From contig NZ_PXZM01000001.1 in NCBI RefSeq assembly GCF_003013395.1, positions 141,279 through 205,278 of the forward strand: a DNA stretch of 64,000 nt, written 5' to 3'. The DNA comes from Brevibacillus fortis (GTDB taxonomy: Bacteria > Bacillota > Bacilli > Brevibacillales > Brevibacillaceae). The translations under genes and the position numbers were made by a program. Under the pieces are notes generated by a model. The model worked only from the letters and a program-made list of their open reading frames with translations, did no database searches and was not told where the DNA came from. Below, in pieces: positions 33,700 through 42,921 of the stretch (its first letter is position 1; every line of letters starts with the position of its first letter).

Positions 33700-34020
33700 C
33701 TCCTCTTGAATGGAAATCAGAAAAAGCCTATGTTTCGCAAAACATTCTGAAGGGGGACGCTTCCCCAAATCGTCCTGTTCGGCATTGGTTGCCGTACTTC
33801 CATAATAGGTCGTGAGTCAGCGAATTGTCGACATTTCATACTTTCCGATCGTACAAAAAAGGACGCTCTTTTTGCAAAAGCGCCCCAAAATACGAGTAAT
33901 CCTGTTGATTTACAATGTAATAATAATGGTAAATAATTTCCTTTTAGACAAGCTCAGTCTATCACTAGTCTTGAAATTTGATCATATGGTGTAAGAGTAT
34001 GACTATCGTTTGGGAGGTTA
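33700..34020. other. Gene-free, hairpin-rich intergenic segment
   Basis: Between the divergent MFS and cysteine dioxygenase genes I see no ORF of note. Three compact hairpins occur at roughly 33730-33815: ATGTTT-TGCG-AAACAT, GGGGA-AGCG-TCCCC and CGGCA-ACCAA-TGCCG (minus-strand reading). A further stem near 33870-33895 is followed by six T on the minus strand. This could be a structured 5' leader of the MFS transcript; it does not match a riboswitch class I know. Confidence 0.35.
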
Positions 34021-34023
34021 TTT

Positions 34024-34509
34024 ATGAATCTGGAACGTCTGGAACAAGTATTTGGCTCCCTTGTTTCGCCTACTCCTGCCCAGCTTAGACACGCTCTCGT
34101 CTCCCTGTCTCCCTGCATGGAACAACTCGGTCCATACATCCCGGAGCCGCTAGATCTACCCTATGGACGCAAGGTTTTATTCTCCACCCCACATGTAGAG
34201 GTTGTCTTGATCCATCTGCCGACAGATCAGGAATCCATTCCGCATAATCACGGTGACTCTTTTGGATGGGAATGGGTCGTCTCAGGCACGTTAACGAATA
34301 TGATTTATGTCCAAACGAATAATGAAAATGAAGTACAACGAGCACAAACAACTCATGTCAGCACGGATGAATGCTATTTTGTAGAGTCTGGGGAAATTCA
34401 CGCCATTCGCAACAATGGACAAAGTCCCGTTATATCCGTAAACGTTTACAGTCCTCCGTTGCGTAATTGCCGCCAATATGGTCTCTTTCAACCGAATCCT
34501 TCATACTGA
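34024..34509 (+). CDS. Cysteine dioxygenase
   Basis: A 161-residue cupin of the type I cysteine dioxygenase family, which oxidises cysteine to cysteine sulfinate with non-heme iron. The three iron ligands are visible: His74 and His76 in PHNHGDSFGWEW and His126 in GEIHAIRN. Tyr142 (NVYSPP) is the likely catalytic tyrosine. As in many bacterial enzymes, the position of the mammalian crosslinking Cys appears to be Gly (VSGTL). GGGAGG precedes the ATG. Single gene. Confidence 0.88.
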   Translation: MNLERLEQVFGSLVSPTPAQLRHALVSLSPCMEQLGPYIPEPLDLPYGRKVLFSTPHVEVVLIHLPTDQESIPHNHGDSFGWEWVVSGTLTNMIYVQTNNENEVQRAQTTHVSTDECYFVESGEIHAIRNNGQSPVISVNVYSPPLRNCRQYGLFQPNPSY

Positions 34510-34518
34510 TTTTGTTTT

Positions 34519-35835
34519 TTACAGGTTTTCTGTTATTTCCGATAGCTCATCCGCAGAGCTGGCTACTTGTGCCACCGCTTGGTTCATATCCTCCATGACT
34601 TTGAAGAAGTTTTCCAGCTCCCGCTGAATCCGTGAGCTCTGTTCTTTACTGTCTGAGACAGCGCTCATGATACCTTCAAAAAAGGCATTCGTCTCGTTTA
34701 CTACCACAGTGCTTGATTGGACCAGCGCCTGAATTTCTACAACGACAGATGAGAGGACCACTGTCTGTTGGTTCGTCTTCTCGATCAGCTCACGCACACC
34801 GAAAACCGACTTTTTGGTCTGTTCTGCCAGCTTGCGGACCTCATCGGCTACCACGGCAAATCCGCGTCCTTGTTCGCCAGCACGCGCTGCTTCAATCGCG
34901 GCATTTAACGCCAAGAGATTCGTCTGCTCAGCAATTGCCGTTACGACCTCTACAATTCCTTGGATTTTTTCTGCGTTTTCCTCCATCGCGTTCATTTCTT
35001 CCGCGATTTGCTTGACGCTGCTCTGAATCAAGCTCATCTGTTCCTGTTGTTTTTCCAGCTTATTTTTACCTTCACAGGACAGGTCTTGTGCTTTCGTGGA
35101 AAAGCCCGTGCCATTTTCAGCAAAACGAAGCACTTCTCTCGATTGTTCTGTCAATTGCACAACCGACGCGCTGTTTTCTTCAGAGACCGCTGCCAGCTCA
35201 TGCGCAGAATTGGTTAGGAGGATTCGCAGCTCGTCCTTTTTGTCTTGTTCCGCTTGCCGCGCCTTTTCATGCTCGTTTTCATATTCCTCCAGCACAATTT
35301 GCTGTTCGATGCTGAGAATCTTCGTGACGGCCGTGAGGGCTTGGACGAACTCGTCCTTGTCCGCGATGTTTTTTTGCAAGAGATCAATCAAGGAAACCAG
35401 CATGTTTTGGAATGCACTCAAGTACCATTTTGGTTCCAAGCCTATTCGCATATGAATAACCGCAATTCTACTGCGCTGTTCAATGTAAGCGCTGTCGATG
35501 CGACCGCTAAACATTTCGGAGATATGACGGTTCAACGTTAATTTCAACCGCTCAATTGTGCTGTTTTGGTTTACAATCTTCATTAAAAGCGGTTCGTTTT
35601 CAATACTGGCATAAAAATAGTCAACAATAGCGTCAATATTTTGAATGATAAGTGGCTGAAGTGCTTTCACAATGGTCAATTCTTCTTCAGTCAGATTGAT
35701 CAATGCTAGTTGCTTCGCGAGGGTGCTCTTCCCTACAATTTGCACTTCCCCCTTTTCCTTCACCCCCTGAAAAAAAGATTCACTTTTTCCTTTCCTTTTC
35801 AATCCAAAAAAGGTGGAAAACGGACATGTGCTCAT
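34519..35835 (-). CDS. HemAT-like globin-coupled chemotaxis sensor
   Basis: A 438-residue soluble methyl-accepting protein. The N-terminal ~180 residues form a sensor globin with probable proximal His128 ([14 protein letters not shown]) and distal Tyr73 or Tyr75 (VDYFYAS). The C-terminal half is a coiled-coil signalling domain with the hairpin tip [20 protein letters not shown]. In B. subtilis HemAT this binds O2 and drives aerotaxis. ATG 35835 has AAAGGAG upstream; the longer frame upstream is unlikely. Convergent with the cysteine dioxygenase gene. Confidence 0.9.
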   Translation of the reverse strand: MSTCPFSTFFGLKRKGKSESFFQGVKEKGEVQIVGKSTLAKQLALINLTEEELTIVKALQPLIIQNIDAIVDYFYASIENEPLLMKIVNQNSTIERLKLTLNRHISEMFSGRIDSAYIEQRSRIAVIHMRIGLEPKWYLSAFQNMLVSLIDLLQKNIADKDEFVQALTAVTKILSIEQQIVLEEYENEHEKARQAEQDKKDELRILLTNSAHELAAVSEENSASVVQLTEQSREVLRFAENGTGFSTKAQDLSCEGKNKLEKQQEQMSLIQSSVKQIAEEMNAMEENAEKIQGIVEVVTAIAEQTNLLALNAAIEAARAGEQGRGFAVVADEVRKLAEQTKKSVFGVRELIEKTNQQTVVLSSVVVEIQALVQSSTVVVNETNAFFEGIMSAVSDSKEQSSRIQRELENFFKVMEDMNQAVAQVASSADELSEITENL

Positions 35836-35959
35836 AGCCTGAACTCCTTTTATCCGAGTACATATAACTCTGGAATATCCTTTCAATTATATACCCCTTT
35901 GCAAACGGGTGTAAACCGCCCACCTTGTCCATGGGCGGTTGTATGAGCCTAGCTAACGC

Positions 35960-36757
35960 CTACATTTCCGCTTTCCTCACGACTGCCCGTTGCAGCTTCC
36001 AGCTCGTCTTGTCCCACTTCCAGTACGACTCCACATATGCAATCGTATCGGCATTAGCAACACCACTGACTCTCTGTTCCCCTTTTAACTCACAGATACC
36101 ATCACGGTTCTCATCAATGGGCATAAGTACGCTGAACGTATTAGGCATGACTTCTACTGGGGAAACCAGCTTCCCGTTCTTGTATACCCCATTTTCTTCA
36201 TAGATTTTTTTGCGATCAGACAAATCGAGAACGACAGTTTCCCCCGTCTCCTTGATCGTCAAGGGTACTTTGTAATGGTCCTGATAGGAGCCCGAAATCG
36301 TCAAGGGCTGCGGAACAGGTAGGATCGCAGGCTTGTTGTCCTTGTCTGCGAACAAATAAAACTCAGAGGTCCCTCCACTGCCCCCAGACGGCGCCTGAAG
36401 CAAAATTTGCTGCACACCCCCTCCGGTAAAATCACAAAAGAACATCTCCGGCTGATAAGCGCCATACGGTGTTGTAAAAAAGGTTGTTTTTTTCGCAACT
36501 GGGTCTTGAACCATGATTTTTACATGTTCGAAGTAAGGACTGTCTGCCGCAAATCGCTTTCCTAGCAACGTAACGAAATCCGGCCGACCATCGCCCGTCA
36601 CATCCTCCCGTTTGATCTGGATTTGTTCGAACACAGTCGGAGGAGGCTGTACCTCTCTCGCCTCCAATGCCAGCGCTGCTTGTCCCGCATCCGATCCGAT
36701 CCCCGTCAACATCCATACGATACAGCCAATCATACCTACCCTCTTGCTTATCCACAT
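35960..36757 (-). CDS. Exported VCBS/FG-GAP-like protein
   Basis: The 265-residue product has a Sec signal (ends near GQAALA) and an extracytoplasmic domain. That domain carries an Asp-rich calcium-binding-like turn DVTGDGRPDFV and another, DENRDGICE, typical of integrin-like/VCBS repeats. It resembles conserved secreted proteins of unknown function in Bacilli. The start is uncertain: ATG 36757 lies 10 nt after AGGTGG. Monocistronic, convergent with nothing nearby. Confidence 0.7.
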   Translation of the reverse strand: MWISKRVGMIGCIVWMLTGIGSDAGQAALALEAREVQPPPTVFEQIQIKREDVTGDGRPDFVTLLGKRFAADSPYFEHVKIMVQDPVAKKTTFFTTPYGAYQPEMFFCDFTGGGVQQILLQAPSGGSGGTSEFYLFADKDNKPAILPVPQPLTISGSYQDHYKVPLTIKETGETVVLDLSDRKKIYEENGVYKNGKLVSPVEVMPNTFSVLMPIDENRDGICELKGEQRVSGVANADTIAYVESYWKWDKTSWKLQRAVVRKAEM

Positions 36758-36875
36758 GTCGATACATCCACCTTTTCCTCTGTTCAGCTTATCTGTAGTA
36801 TGCAAAAAATGGCTTTGGTCAAACCGTTCTAAACGGTAAAATAAGAGGGAGGGATCGTAGAAAGTGAGGAACACT

Positions 36876-37289
36876 ATGGCAATGAAACGTGCGGTATTAT
36901 TTGGAGCGACCGGACTCGTCGGCCGCGCATTGCTGCAGCATCTCTTGGAAGACGAAGCCTATGAAAAAGTCGTCGCTGTCGTTCGCAACGAGCTCTCCTT
37001 CACACACGAAGCGTTTCGCAAAGTGGATTATCAGTACCCGCTCGAAATTGCTCGTTTGGCAAAAGAAGAAGGAGCCAGCCAGTTTCTCATCATTACAGCA
37101 ATCGGTGCAAAGCTCTCCCAATCACTCTCATTTCTCTGGGTCGGACCGTTACGTGCCTATCAGCCTGTCACCGCAACAGATGTCGCGGGAGCCATGCGTT
37201 ACATCGCCTCTCGTGGACTTGCAGGTGCACATGAGTACGAATCAAGGGAATTACCACAGCTAGCCGCAGCGGGAAAAAGGACGAGTTGA
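36876..37289 (+). pseudogene. NAD(P)-binding oxidoreductase remnant with in-frame deletions
   Basis: The ORF (137 residues from ATG 36876, site GAGGA) begins with a normal Rossmann motif GATGLVGRALLQ and contains FRKVDYQYPLEIARLAKEEG of the YbjT/HTATIP2-like reductases. Compared with the ~210-220-residue family as I remember it, two pieces are missing without loss of frame. One lies between the second strand (VVRNELSFTH) and EAFRKVDY, the other between ITAIGA and LSFLWVGPLR, where the catalytic Tyr-x-x-x-Lys segment belongs. It is probably inactive although still open. Confidence 0.6.
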
Positions 37290-37336
37290 CGCTCATACGT
37301 ATAGGATGAAGACTTTCATCGAGGAGGCGAACTTGC

Positions 37337-37513
37337 ATGACGACTCCCAAGCAACAGCGTGCATCACAGGCTCCGCCCAGCCGCCGAGCACTTCGCTCTG
37401 CTTATGAACTGATCCTCACCCAAATCTGGCCCCGTCTACCCGCCGCAACCGAATCTACTTGCAGGAGAATCGATCATGAAGATCAGACTCGTACAAAACG
37501 GAATCATCACTGA
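37337..37513 (+). CDS. Small basic ORF upstream of corA (58 aa), uncertain
   Basis: ATG 37337 has GAGGAGG 9 nt upstream and encodes a Pro/Arg/Gln-rich 58-residue peptide with one amphipathic helix (ALRSAYELILTQIW). Its end overlaps the first 38 bp of corA in another frame, so it could couple corA translation. No homologue is recognised and it may be a decayed or leader ORF. Confidence 0.35.
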   Translation: MTTPKQQRASQAPPSRRALRSAYELILTQIWPRLPAATESTCRRIDHEDQTRTKRNHH

Positions 37514-38411
37514 AATAGAAGACATCGAAGAGGCTGCTACTCCACCTGTGAACGGGTTTTACTGGATTCATGCCGCGCCATTCAATTTGGATATTTTACA
37601 GCCGCTGTTCGGACTGCATTATCTGGCTGTCGAGGACTGTATCGACGAGGAAGAACAGCGGCCCAAGCTCCAACATTACGATGATCATTACTTTATGGTC
37701 ATCAACGGCATTACCTTCCACAATCACGATATCTTCCTGCGCGAGATTAATATTTTTTTGGGCAGCAGCACCATCATCACCGTAACGAAGCAGGAGGCAC
37801 CCGAATTCACTACCATGCTGTCGATCATCCGGGAAAAAGAAGTCAATCGCCCCGATGCATTTCTGTACTACCTGGTAGATCAAATTGTCGATCGTTATTT
37901 TGATGTGACCGAAAAAATTGAAGACCTGCTTGAAAATCTGGAAGAACAAATTTTGATGCATACGAAAAAATCCCATCTGGATCAGATTATCGGGCTACGC
38001 AGTGAAATCTTGTACGCCCGTAAAATGCTCGTTCCCCAGCGGGATTTGATTGACGCCCTACATAAAAAAGAACTCCCGCTGATTCAACCTTATCTGCGGA
38101 AGTACTTTGGCGATATTGTAGAGGATGCCAGTAAAATTGTAGAAAGCTTTGAAGCGTTTCGCGACCTTATCGGAAACTTGCGCGAAGCGTATCAAGCGGC
38201 GCTTGCAGGCAGAGCCAACGATATTATGCGTGTCTTTACCGCCTTGACGACGATTTTTATGCCGTTGACGATTGTGACGGGCATTTACGGGATGAACTTT
38301 GATTTAATGCCTGAGCTGCATTCACCCTACGGCTACTACATCGTGCTGGGATGTATGGCTGTCATCGGCACGACGATGTTTCTTATTTTCAAAAAGAAGG
38401 ACTGGCTCTGA
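37476..38411 (+). CDS. corA: CorA-family magnesium/cobalt transporter
   Basis: A 311-residue CorA channel. It has a long cytoplasmic alpha/beta funnel domain, a helical stalk, and two C-terminal membrane helices with the selectivity motif GMNF at the end of the first one. A basic KKKDWL tail follows. RBS GCAGGAG precedes the ATG. The stop codon abuts the stop of the convergent HD-GYP gene with no gap. No Mg-responsive riboswitch is visible upstream. Confidence 0.93.
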   Translation: MKIRLVQNGIITEIEDIEEAATPPVNGFYWIHAAPFNLDILQPLFGLHYLAVEDCIDEEEQRPKLQHYDDHYFMVINGITFHNHDIFLREINIFLGSSTIITVTKQEAPEFTTMLSIIREKEVNRPDAFLYYLVDQIVDRYFDVTEKIEDLLENLEEQILMHTKKSHLDQIIGLRSEILYARKMLVPQRDLIDALHKKELPLIQPYLRKYFGDIVEDASKIVESFEAFRDLIGNLREAYQAALAGRANDIMRVFTALTTIFMPLTIVTGIYGMNFDLMPELHSPYGYYIVLGCMAVIGTTMFLIFKKKDWL

Positions 38412-39506
38412 TTATACCAAGTCGCCACAGGCGATGATCATGAGTGTCAGCATTTTGGACAAGTCACACTCATAGGGATGCTCGATATCCCGACCTTCCT
38501 CATCCACCAGGACTCTGATGATCGGACGGCTCGGCATACCTTTGTTCGAGTCGACGACGACACCAGACAGACCATTGTTCAGGGTGACGGTCAGACCAAC
38601 AGGATAGAGTGCAATCGTATTTCGCAAAGCCTCTACATACACATGGTCAAACAGTTTGCCTGAGCCGGAATAGAGCACTTCCATCGCTTCATGAGGAAGC
38701 ATTCCGCGACGATATACCCGATGTGACGTCAGGGCATCGAATACATCTGCCACTGCCATCAAGCGACCAAACGGATGAATCTCTTCTTTTTTCAGGTGCC
38801 GCGGATAACCGGAGCCATCCCAGCGCTCGTGATGCTGAAACGCGCAGTGGGCCGCAAGCAACGGAATGTCATCTTGCCGACGCAGCATTTCAAAACCGAT
38901 CTCCGTATGTCTTTTCATGATTTCAAATTCTTCTTGCGTAAGGCGGCCCGGCTTTTGCAAAATGTTGTCTGGGATATGCACTTTTCCTATGTCATGGAGC
39001 ATACCGCCAATACTAATTTCCAACACATCTTTCTCGGAACAGCCGGTATTTATAGCGAGTGCTGTACTATACAAGGCAACATTAAATGAGTGCGTGAATA
39101 TGTAATTGTCGAAGGCGCAAGCATCTGCCAATAAATTCATGGCTGAATCACTGTTGTTCAATTCATCCGCTACGGTTTGCATGACATCCCGCAGCTTGCG
39201 TCCCAAACCCTTGTCCGAAAAAAGCTGCTGCCATTTATCCGGAACTTGATGAACGGTTCGGAATGTATCGTGAATCATGGACATTGCTTGCCTGCGAGTA
39301 TTTTCGGAAATGACTGTCTCCACGATGATATCATCCGTGCGCTTGTCTTGGATGTAGAGACTGTTCACGTTTTTGTTTTTGAGTCGAGTTATCATTCGTT
39401 GGGTTAGTTCTACTCCGGCCCCAACGAGAACCGTTCCATTCTCTGTAAAGATGGAACGAGCCAGTTTATCGCCCGGCTGACATTTTTGAATGGATTTCAG
39501 TCGCAT
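38412..39506 (-). CDS. HD-GYP domain protein (probable c-di-GMP phosphodiesterase)
   Basis: The 364-residue protein has an N-terminal region of about 120 residues without a recognised sensor, then an HD-GYP domain with HDIGK, HTEIG, HHERWDGSGYP and DVFDALT. That is the complete metal-binding set, so c-di-GMP hydrolysis is likely. It ends with a short beta-rich segment. A perfect -10 TATAAT (39540-39545) lies upstream with a poor -35. Convergent and abutting with corA. Confidence 0.88.
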   Translation of the reverse strand: MRLKSIQKCQPGDKLARSIFTENGTVLVGAGVELTQRMITRLKNKNVNSLYIQDKRTDDIIVETVISENTRRQAMSMIHDTFRTVHQVPDKWQQLFSDKGLGRKLRDVMQTVADELNNSDSAMNLLADACAFDNYIFTHSFNVALYSTALAINTGCSEKDVLEISIGGMLHDIGKVHIPDNILQKPGRLTQEEFEIMKRHTEIGFEMLRRQDDIPLLAAHCAFQHHERWDGSGYPRHLKKEEIHPFGRLMAVADVFDALTSHRVYRRGMLPHEAMEVLYSGSGKLFDHVYVEALRNTIALYPVGLTVTLNNGLSGVVVDSNKGMPSRPIIRVLVDEEGRDIEHPYECDLSKMLTLMIIACGDLV

Positions 39507-39664
39507 TTCCTTTCCTTCGCCTTTCCTCAGGGTATCCCTATTATAGCGTGATTCGACTTGATTCTACATGAAATTTTTTCTGGATTTTCATTTCATGTCT
39601 ACCTGGGAAAGACACTTGGCCGAGTTTTTCTGGAAGAATCCTTGTTTGTAAGGGAGATGATCGT

Positions 39665-40678
39665 ATGCCACTTTTCGAAAAAGAATTAACGCAGCCTCTT
39701 TCATTATGTGATCAGAATGGCCGCTTGCTTCCAGAAGCGATTGGCTGGTCCCGCTATCCGTTGCATGACTGCCAATTTAGCGGGCATTGGCTTCGTCGGA
39801 AAAAATGGAATTTTTGGTTTATTACCGCGCCTGAATGTGCGATGTCGATCGCGATGGTCAATCTGGATTACGCCGGCATTGTCTTTGTCCATTTTATTGA
39901 TCTGACGACAGGGGAGACCGCGGACAGTGCCGTAACGGTTCCTTTTGGCGCAGGGATTCGACTTGGTGCTACCGTAGATGAGCCTAGTCATTTTGCGAGT
40001 CGCAAGCTCTCGGTCTCCTTTCAGCCAGGAGCCAGCGGAACGAGCGTTGAAGCAGCTGCCATTTGTCCCGGCGATAAGCCTCTCTCCCTCGACATTGTGA
40101 TTGATCCGCCATCCGAGTCATTAAATGTCGTGATTCCGTGGAGTGCAAAACGCTTTCAGTTCACATCGAAGCAAACGGCCCGGCCTGTGCACGGAACCAT
40201 TCGCTATAACGGGAAAACCTATCTGCTCGATCGGCAGAATGCCTTTGCCAGTCTGGATTTTGGACGTGGCGTTTGGCCGTATCACACTCGTTGGAACTGG
40301 ACGACCTGCTCTTTCCGTCACGCAGAGGGGGTCGCAGGCTTTAACTTTGGCAGAGGCTGGACGGATGGAACGGGCATGACGGAAAATGGCATGACGATCG
40401 ATGGTGTCCTCTACAAGCTGAGTGAACAAATTCGTTTCTCCTACGATCCTGACAACCGGATGCTCCCTTGGACGCTTGCAAGTGAAGAATCGTCTGCCGT
40501 ACGCCTTACCTTTACCCCACTCTTCGCTCGAACCGAGCACAAAAATTTGGCGTTGGTGCGGACCACTCTGCATCAAGTCATCGGCCGTTATGACGGGACA
40601 ATCTCAACACCTGAAGGAAAAACGATTACGGTGCAAAGCAAGATCGGCATCTGTGAAGAACAAAATGCCCGTTGGTAA
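39665..40678 (+). CDS. DUF2804 family protein
   Basis: The 337-residue soluble protein is rich in beta-strand-like, Trp-containing segments: RRKKWNFWF, DFGRGVWPYHTRWNW and GFNFGRGWTDGTGM. These are the hallmarks of DUF2804, a lipocalin-like family of unknown role. ATG is preceded by AAGGGAG. Single gene, ended by a strong terminator. Confidence 0.85.
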   Translation: MPLFEKELTQPLSLCDQNGRLLPEAIGWSRYPLHDCQFSGHWLRRKKWNFWFITAPECAMSIAMVNLDYAGIVFVHFIDLTTGETADSAVTVPFGAGIRLGATVDEPSHFASRKLSVSFQPGASGTSVEAAAICPGDKPLSLDIVIDPPSESLNVVIPWSAKRFQFTSKQTARPVHGTIRYNGKTYLLDRQNAFASLDFGRGVWPYHTRWNWTTCSFRHAEGVAGFNFGRGWTDGTGMTENGMTIDGVLYKLSEQIRFSYDPDNRMLPWTLASEESSAVRLTFTPLFARTEHKNLALVRTTLHQVIGRYDGTISTPEGKTITVQSKIGICEEQNARW

Positions 40679-40694
40679 ACAGGTCCCCAGAAAA

Positions 40695-40729
40695 CAAAAA
40701 ACCTTTGTCACGGGACAAAGGTTTTTTCT
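40695..40729. terminator. Bidirectional terminator between the DUF2804 gene and yunC
   Basis: Perfect AACCTTTGTC/GACAAAGGTT stem with 4-nt loop, an A run on the left and a T run on the right. Confidence 0.92.
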
Positions 40730-40749
40730 ATAGGTAAGCCATTTGTTGT

Positions 40750-41052
40750 TTACAGCATTTTTACGACAGCATCCCGACCAATCATACCAGCCGTAATCCC
40801 CTTCATCTCCGCCGTCGTCGTCACGGACTCCAGCGGCGCATCCAGCAATTCCTGTATGGTCTTGACCCCTACCGCACGACCGGCAAGAATTTCCCTCGCT
40901 GCTAACTTCTCGTTCAAGAGCCCCACATCCAGCGCTCCACACATGATGTAGCCATGATCGGTCGTTACAGCCAATAGCGTCGTCTTGGGCAAACGAACGG
41001 TGACAGCAATTGCCGTCCCCTCTGGAAAGTGGATTGGCACTACCTCGACCAT
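40750..41052 (-). CDS. yunC: YunC family protein (DUF1805)
   Basis: A 100-residue protein of the DUF1805/YunC family, small alpha/beta proteins of unknown function in Firmicutes and archaea. The signature region LAVTTDHGYIMCGALDVGLLNEKL is split here by the conserved Cys. ATG 41052 has AAAGGAGG upstream. It heads the yunC-D-E-F gene neighbourhood known from B. subtilis. Confidence 0.85.
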   Translation of the reverse strand: MVEVVPIHFPEGTAIAVTVRLPKTTLLAVTTDHGYIMCGALDVGLLNEKLAAREILAGRAVGVKTIQELLDAPLESVTTTAEMKGITAGMIGRDAVVKML

Positions 41053-41157
41053 CAAGATTCCTCCTTTTTCTCTCCTGTCTGTTAGCGTTACCATCCTATG
41101 ACATTCAGAAGAGAAATGTGAGGTCTCCATGAGGTGGTTCAAAAAGTTATGTTTTGA

Positions 41158-41397
41158 TCAATGCATGACGCTTGTCGGAAAGTGCTCATCCTCCATCGCG
41201 ACTTTTCGTTTCATGACTTCAATCATATACGTCGCGAGCATGTGAAACAGCTCTTCCTCGTCCATTTCCTCGACCAAGTCCAGCAAATCATCCCGAGACT
41301 GCTCATCGAGTATGCCTACGACAACCGCTGTAATGTCCTCTTCATCGCCATTAAAATGTCCTTTGTACAGCTCGTATACTTCATCAATGAAGCGCAT
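41158..41397 (-). CDS. Small acidic conserved protein (DUF6154-like)
   Basis: A 79-residue, very acidic helical protein (MRFIDEVYELYKGHF start; a DLLDLVEEMDEEELFHML stretch in the middle). It resembles the DUF6154 group of small Bacilli proteins without assigned function. ATG 41397 has GGGAGGAG upstream. It is inserted between yunC and yunD. Confidence 0.7.
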   Translation of the reverse strand: MRFIDEVYELYKGHFNGDEEDITAVVVGILDEQSRDDLLDLVEEMDEEELFHMLATYMIEVMKRKVAMEDEHFPTSVMH

Positions 41398-41444
41398 CGC
41401 TCGTCTCCTCCCGTTTTTCGATAGCATTCCCGAAAACCCGGTGT

Positions 41445-42899
41445 CTACGATTGGTTTTTTGGCATGGACGATATCTTTTCCCAACGTGGAAGAAACGCAT
41501 TTTGCAGCATCTGTTGGTCCTTTATCGTGGTGGCGAGCACTTCACGCAGCATCTCGGGTAAGAAAAACGTAACCTCACTGCCGAGCAGCAAATCGGGAAA
41601 CATGCGATTGTACATAAACATGTCGATCGTCCCGACTCGATACAGACGCTCGGGATCAAGCGGTTGCCCGTTGACTTCAATCTGGATAATTTGCGGTTGG
41701 TCATCCTCGCTGTAGCGGACATGCAATCCATCCACACACATCCAGCCTTCTATTTTGCCGCGAAAACCGTACCCCCTCAGCTCCCGATGAACCATTTCCG
41801 GTTGAATGGCTTGCTCCAGAACTGTGGTGAGCTGCGCTCCTGTAATCGTGACCGCGCAGGCATTAATCGGGTGGGGCATACTGTGCAACAAATCGGCAAA
41901 AGACAAGCTGCCCCGCGGCAAATCGGTAAGCAACAGTCCTCCATTTGCCATGCCGATCTCAGCCCCTGTCCATTTGCGAATACTCGCTGCGATAAAGGAG
42001 CCATAGGGAGTCTCCTCTGTCCAGCCTATATGCATGTCTTGCTCCAATTGAACAATTGGCTGAAACAAACGATTCTCCGCCCATACTTTTTCACTCTCAA
42101 TAAACTGGCTCATTGATTCGTCTGCTTGATACTGCTCTGTCTGAAAAAGCTCTGCTTGCACATCTGAAATCCTTTTACGCTTCCGGTCCCAGACGAGCTT
42201 TACATGGCCGACATACTCGCCAAATCTCCCAGCTTGTGTGATCAAGGTGCCACCCATGCGTTCTCCATGAGGAAGCGTCCGGTGAGAGTGTCCGCCCAAA
42301 ATCACATCAAGTCCATCGACTTCATTTGCCAGCACACAATCTGTCTGATAGCCGAGATGCGAAAGCAAAATGACAATATCCACAGACGAGCGCAGTGCCG
42401 CAATCTGCTCACGCAAAATCGGGGCAGGTTCCTTGATCTTCCATCCCATACTTTGATAGGAGGGACCAAAGGGAATCGTCATTCCCAGGATCGCCAACCG
42501 CAGCTCGCCTACGGTTTGAATGGCGTATGGTACAGCCCAAGACGGTACAGCATTTGTTGTCGGTTCAAACAGATTGCCCGTAATGAGCGTGAAGCGCGCA
42601 TCTATGTACAGTTCATTCAGCTTGTCTTTTGGGAGTGTGATGCCTTCGTTGTTTCCGATCGTCGCGTATTGAATCCCGCTTCTGTTCATGATCTCGACGT
42701 TTGTTTTCCCAAAGCTCGCTTCCGATCGGATATCCATTCGATCCATATGGTCCCCAATATCGACCGTCAGCACATGCTCTCCCCTGCTCTCCCACTCTTC
42801 TCGGTGCATGCCGAGGCAGGTTGCAATTCGCGGCATCGTATCAAAATGGCTGTGCAAATCATTCGTGTGCAAAATGTGTAAGGTACAGGTGTCAGCCAC
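41445..42899 (-). CDS. yunD: Metallophosphatase/5'-nucleotidase-like protein YunD
   Basis: A 484-residue two-domain protein. The N-terminal metallophosphoesterase domain has HTNDLHSHF, DIGDHMD, GNNEG and GGHSHRTLP. The C-terminal 5'-nucleotidase domain contains NGGLLLTDLPRG. No signal peptide is present, so it acts in the cytoplasm, unlike secreted UshA. GTG 42899 lies 8 nt after GGAGG. In B. subtilis YunD is a cytoplasmic nucleotidase-like enzyme; its physiological substrate is not settled to my knowledge. Confidence 0.88.
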   Translation of the reverse strand: MADTCTLHILHTNDLHSHFDTMPRIATCLGMHREEWESRGEHVLTVDIGDHMDRMDIRSEASFGKTNVEIMNRSGIQYATIGNNEGITLPKDKLNELYIDARFTLITGNLFEPTTNAVPSWAVPYAIQTVGELRLAILGMTIPFGPSYQSMGWKIKEPAPILREQIAALRSSVDIVILLSHLGYQTDCVLANEVDGLDVILGGHSHRTLPHGERMGGTLITQAGRFGEYVGHVKLVWDRKRKRISDVQAELFQTEQYQADESMSQFIESEKVWAENRLFQPIVQLEQDMHIGWTEETPYGSFIAASIRKWTGAEIGMANGGLLLTDLPRGSLSFADLLHSMPHPINACAVTITGAQLTTVLEQAIQPEMVHRELRGYGFRGKIEGWMCVDGLHVRYSEDDQPQIIQIEVNGQPLDPERLYRVGTIDMFMYNRMFPDLLLGSEVTFFLPEMLREVLATTIKDQQMLQNAFLPRWEKISSMPKNQS

Positions 42900-42921
42900 G
42901 ACTTTCCCCTCCCTCTTCTCT

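Noticed and set aside
33797..33815. GGCAACC text resembling part of a SAM (S-box) riboswitch
   Set aside because: Only the CGGCAACC...GCCG hairpin is present; the long conserved first stem and the AAGGTGC segment of the S-box are absent.
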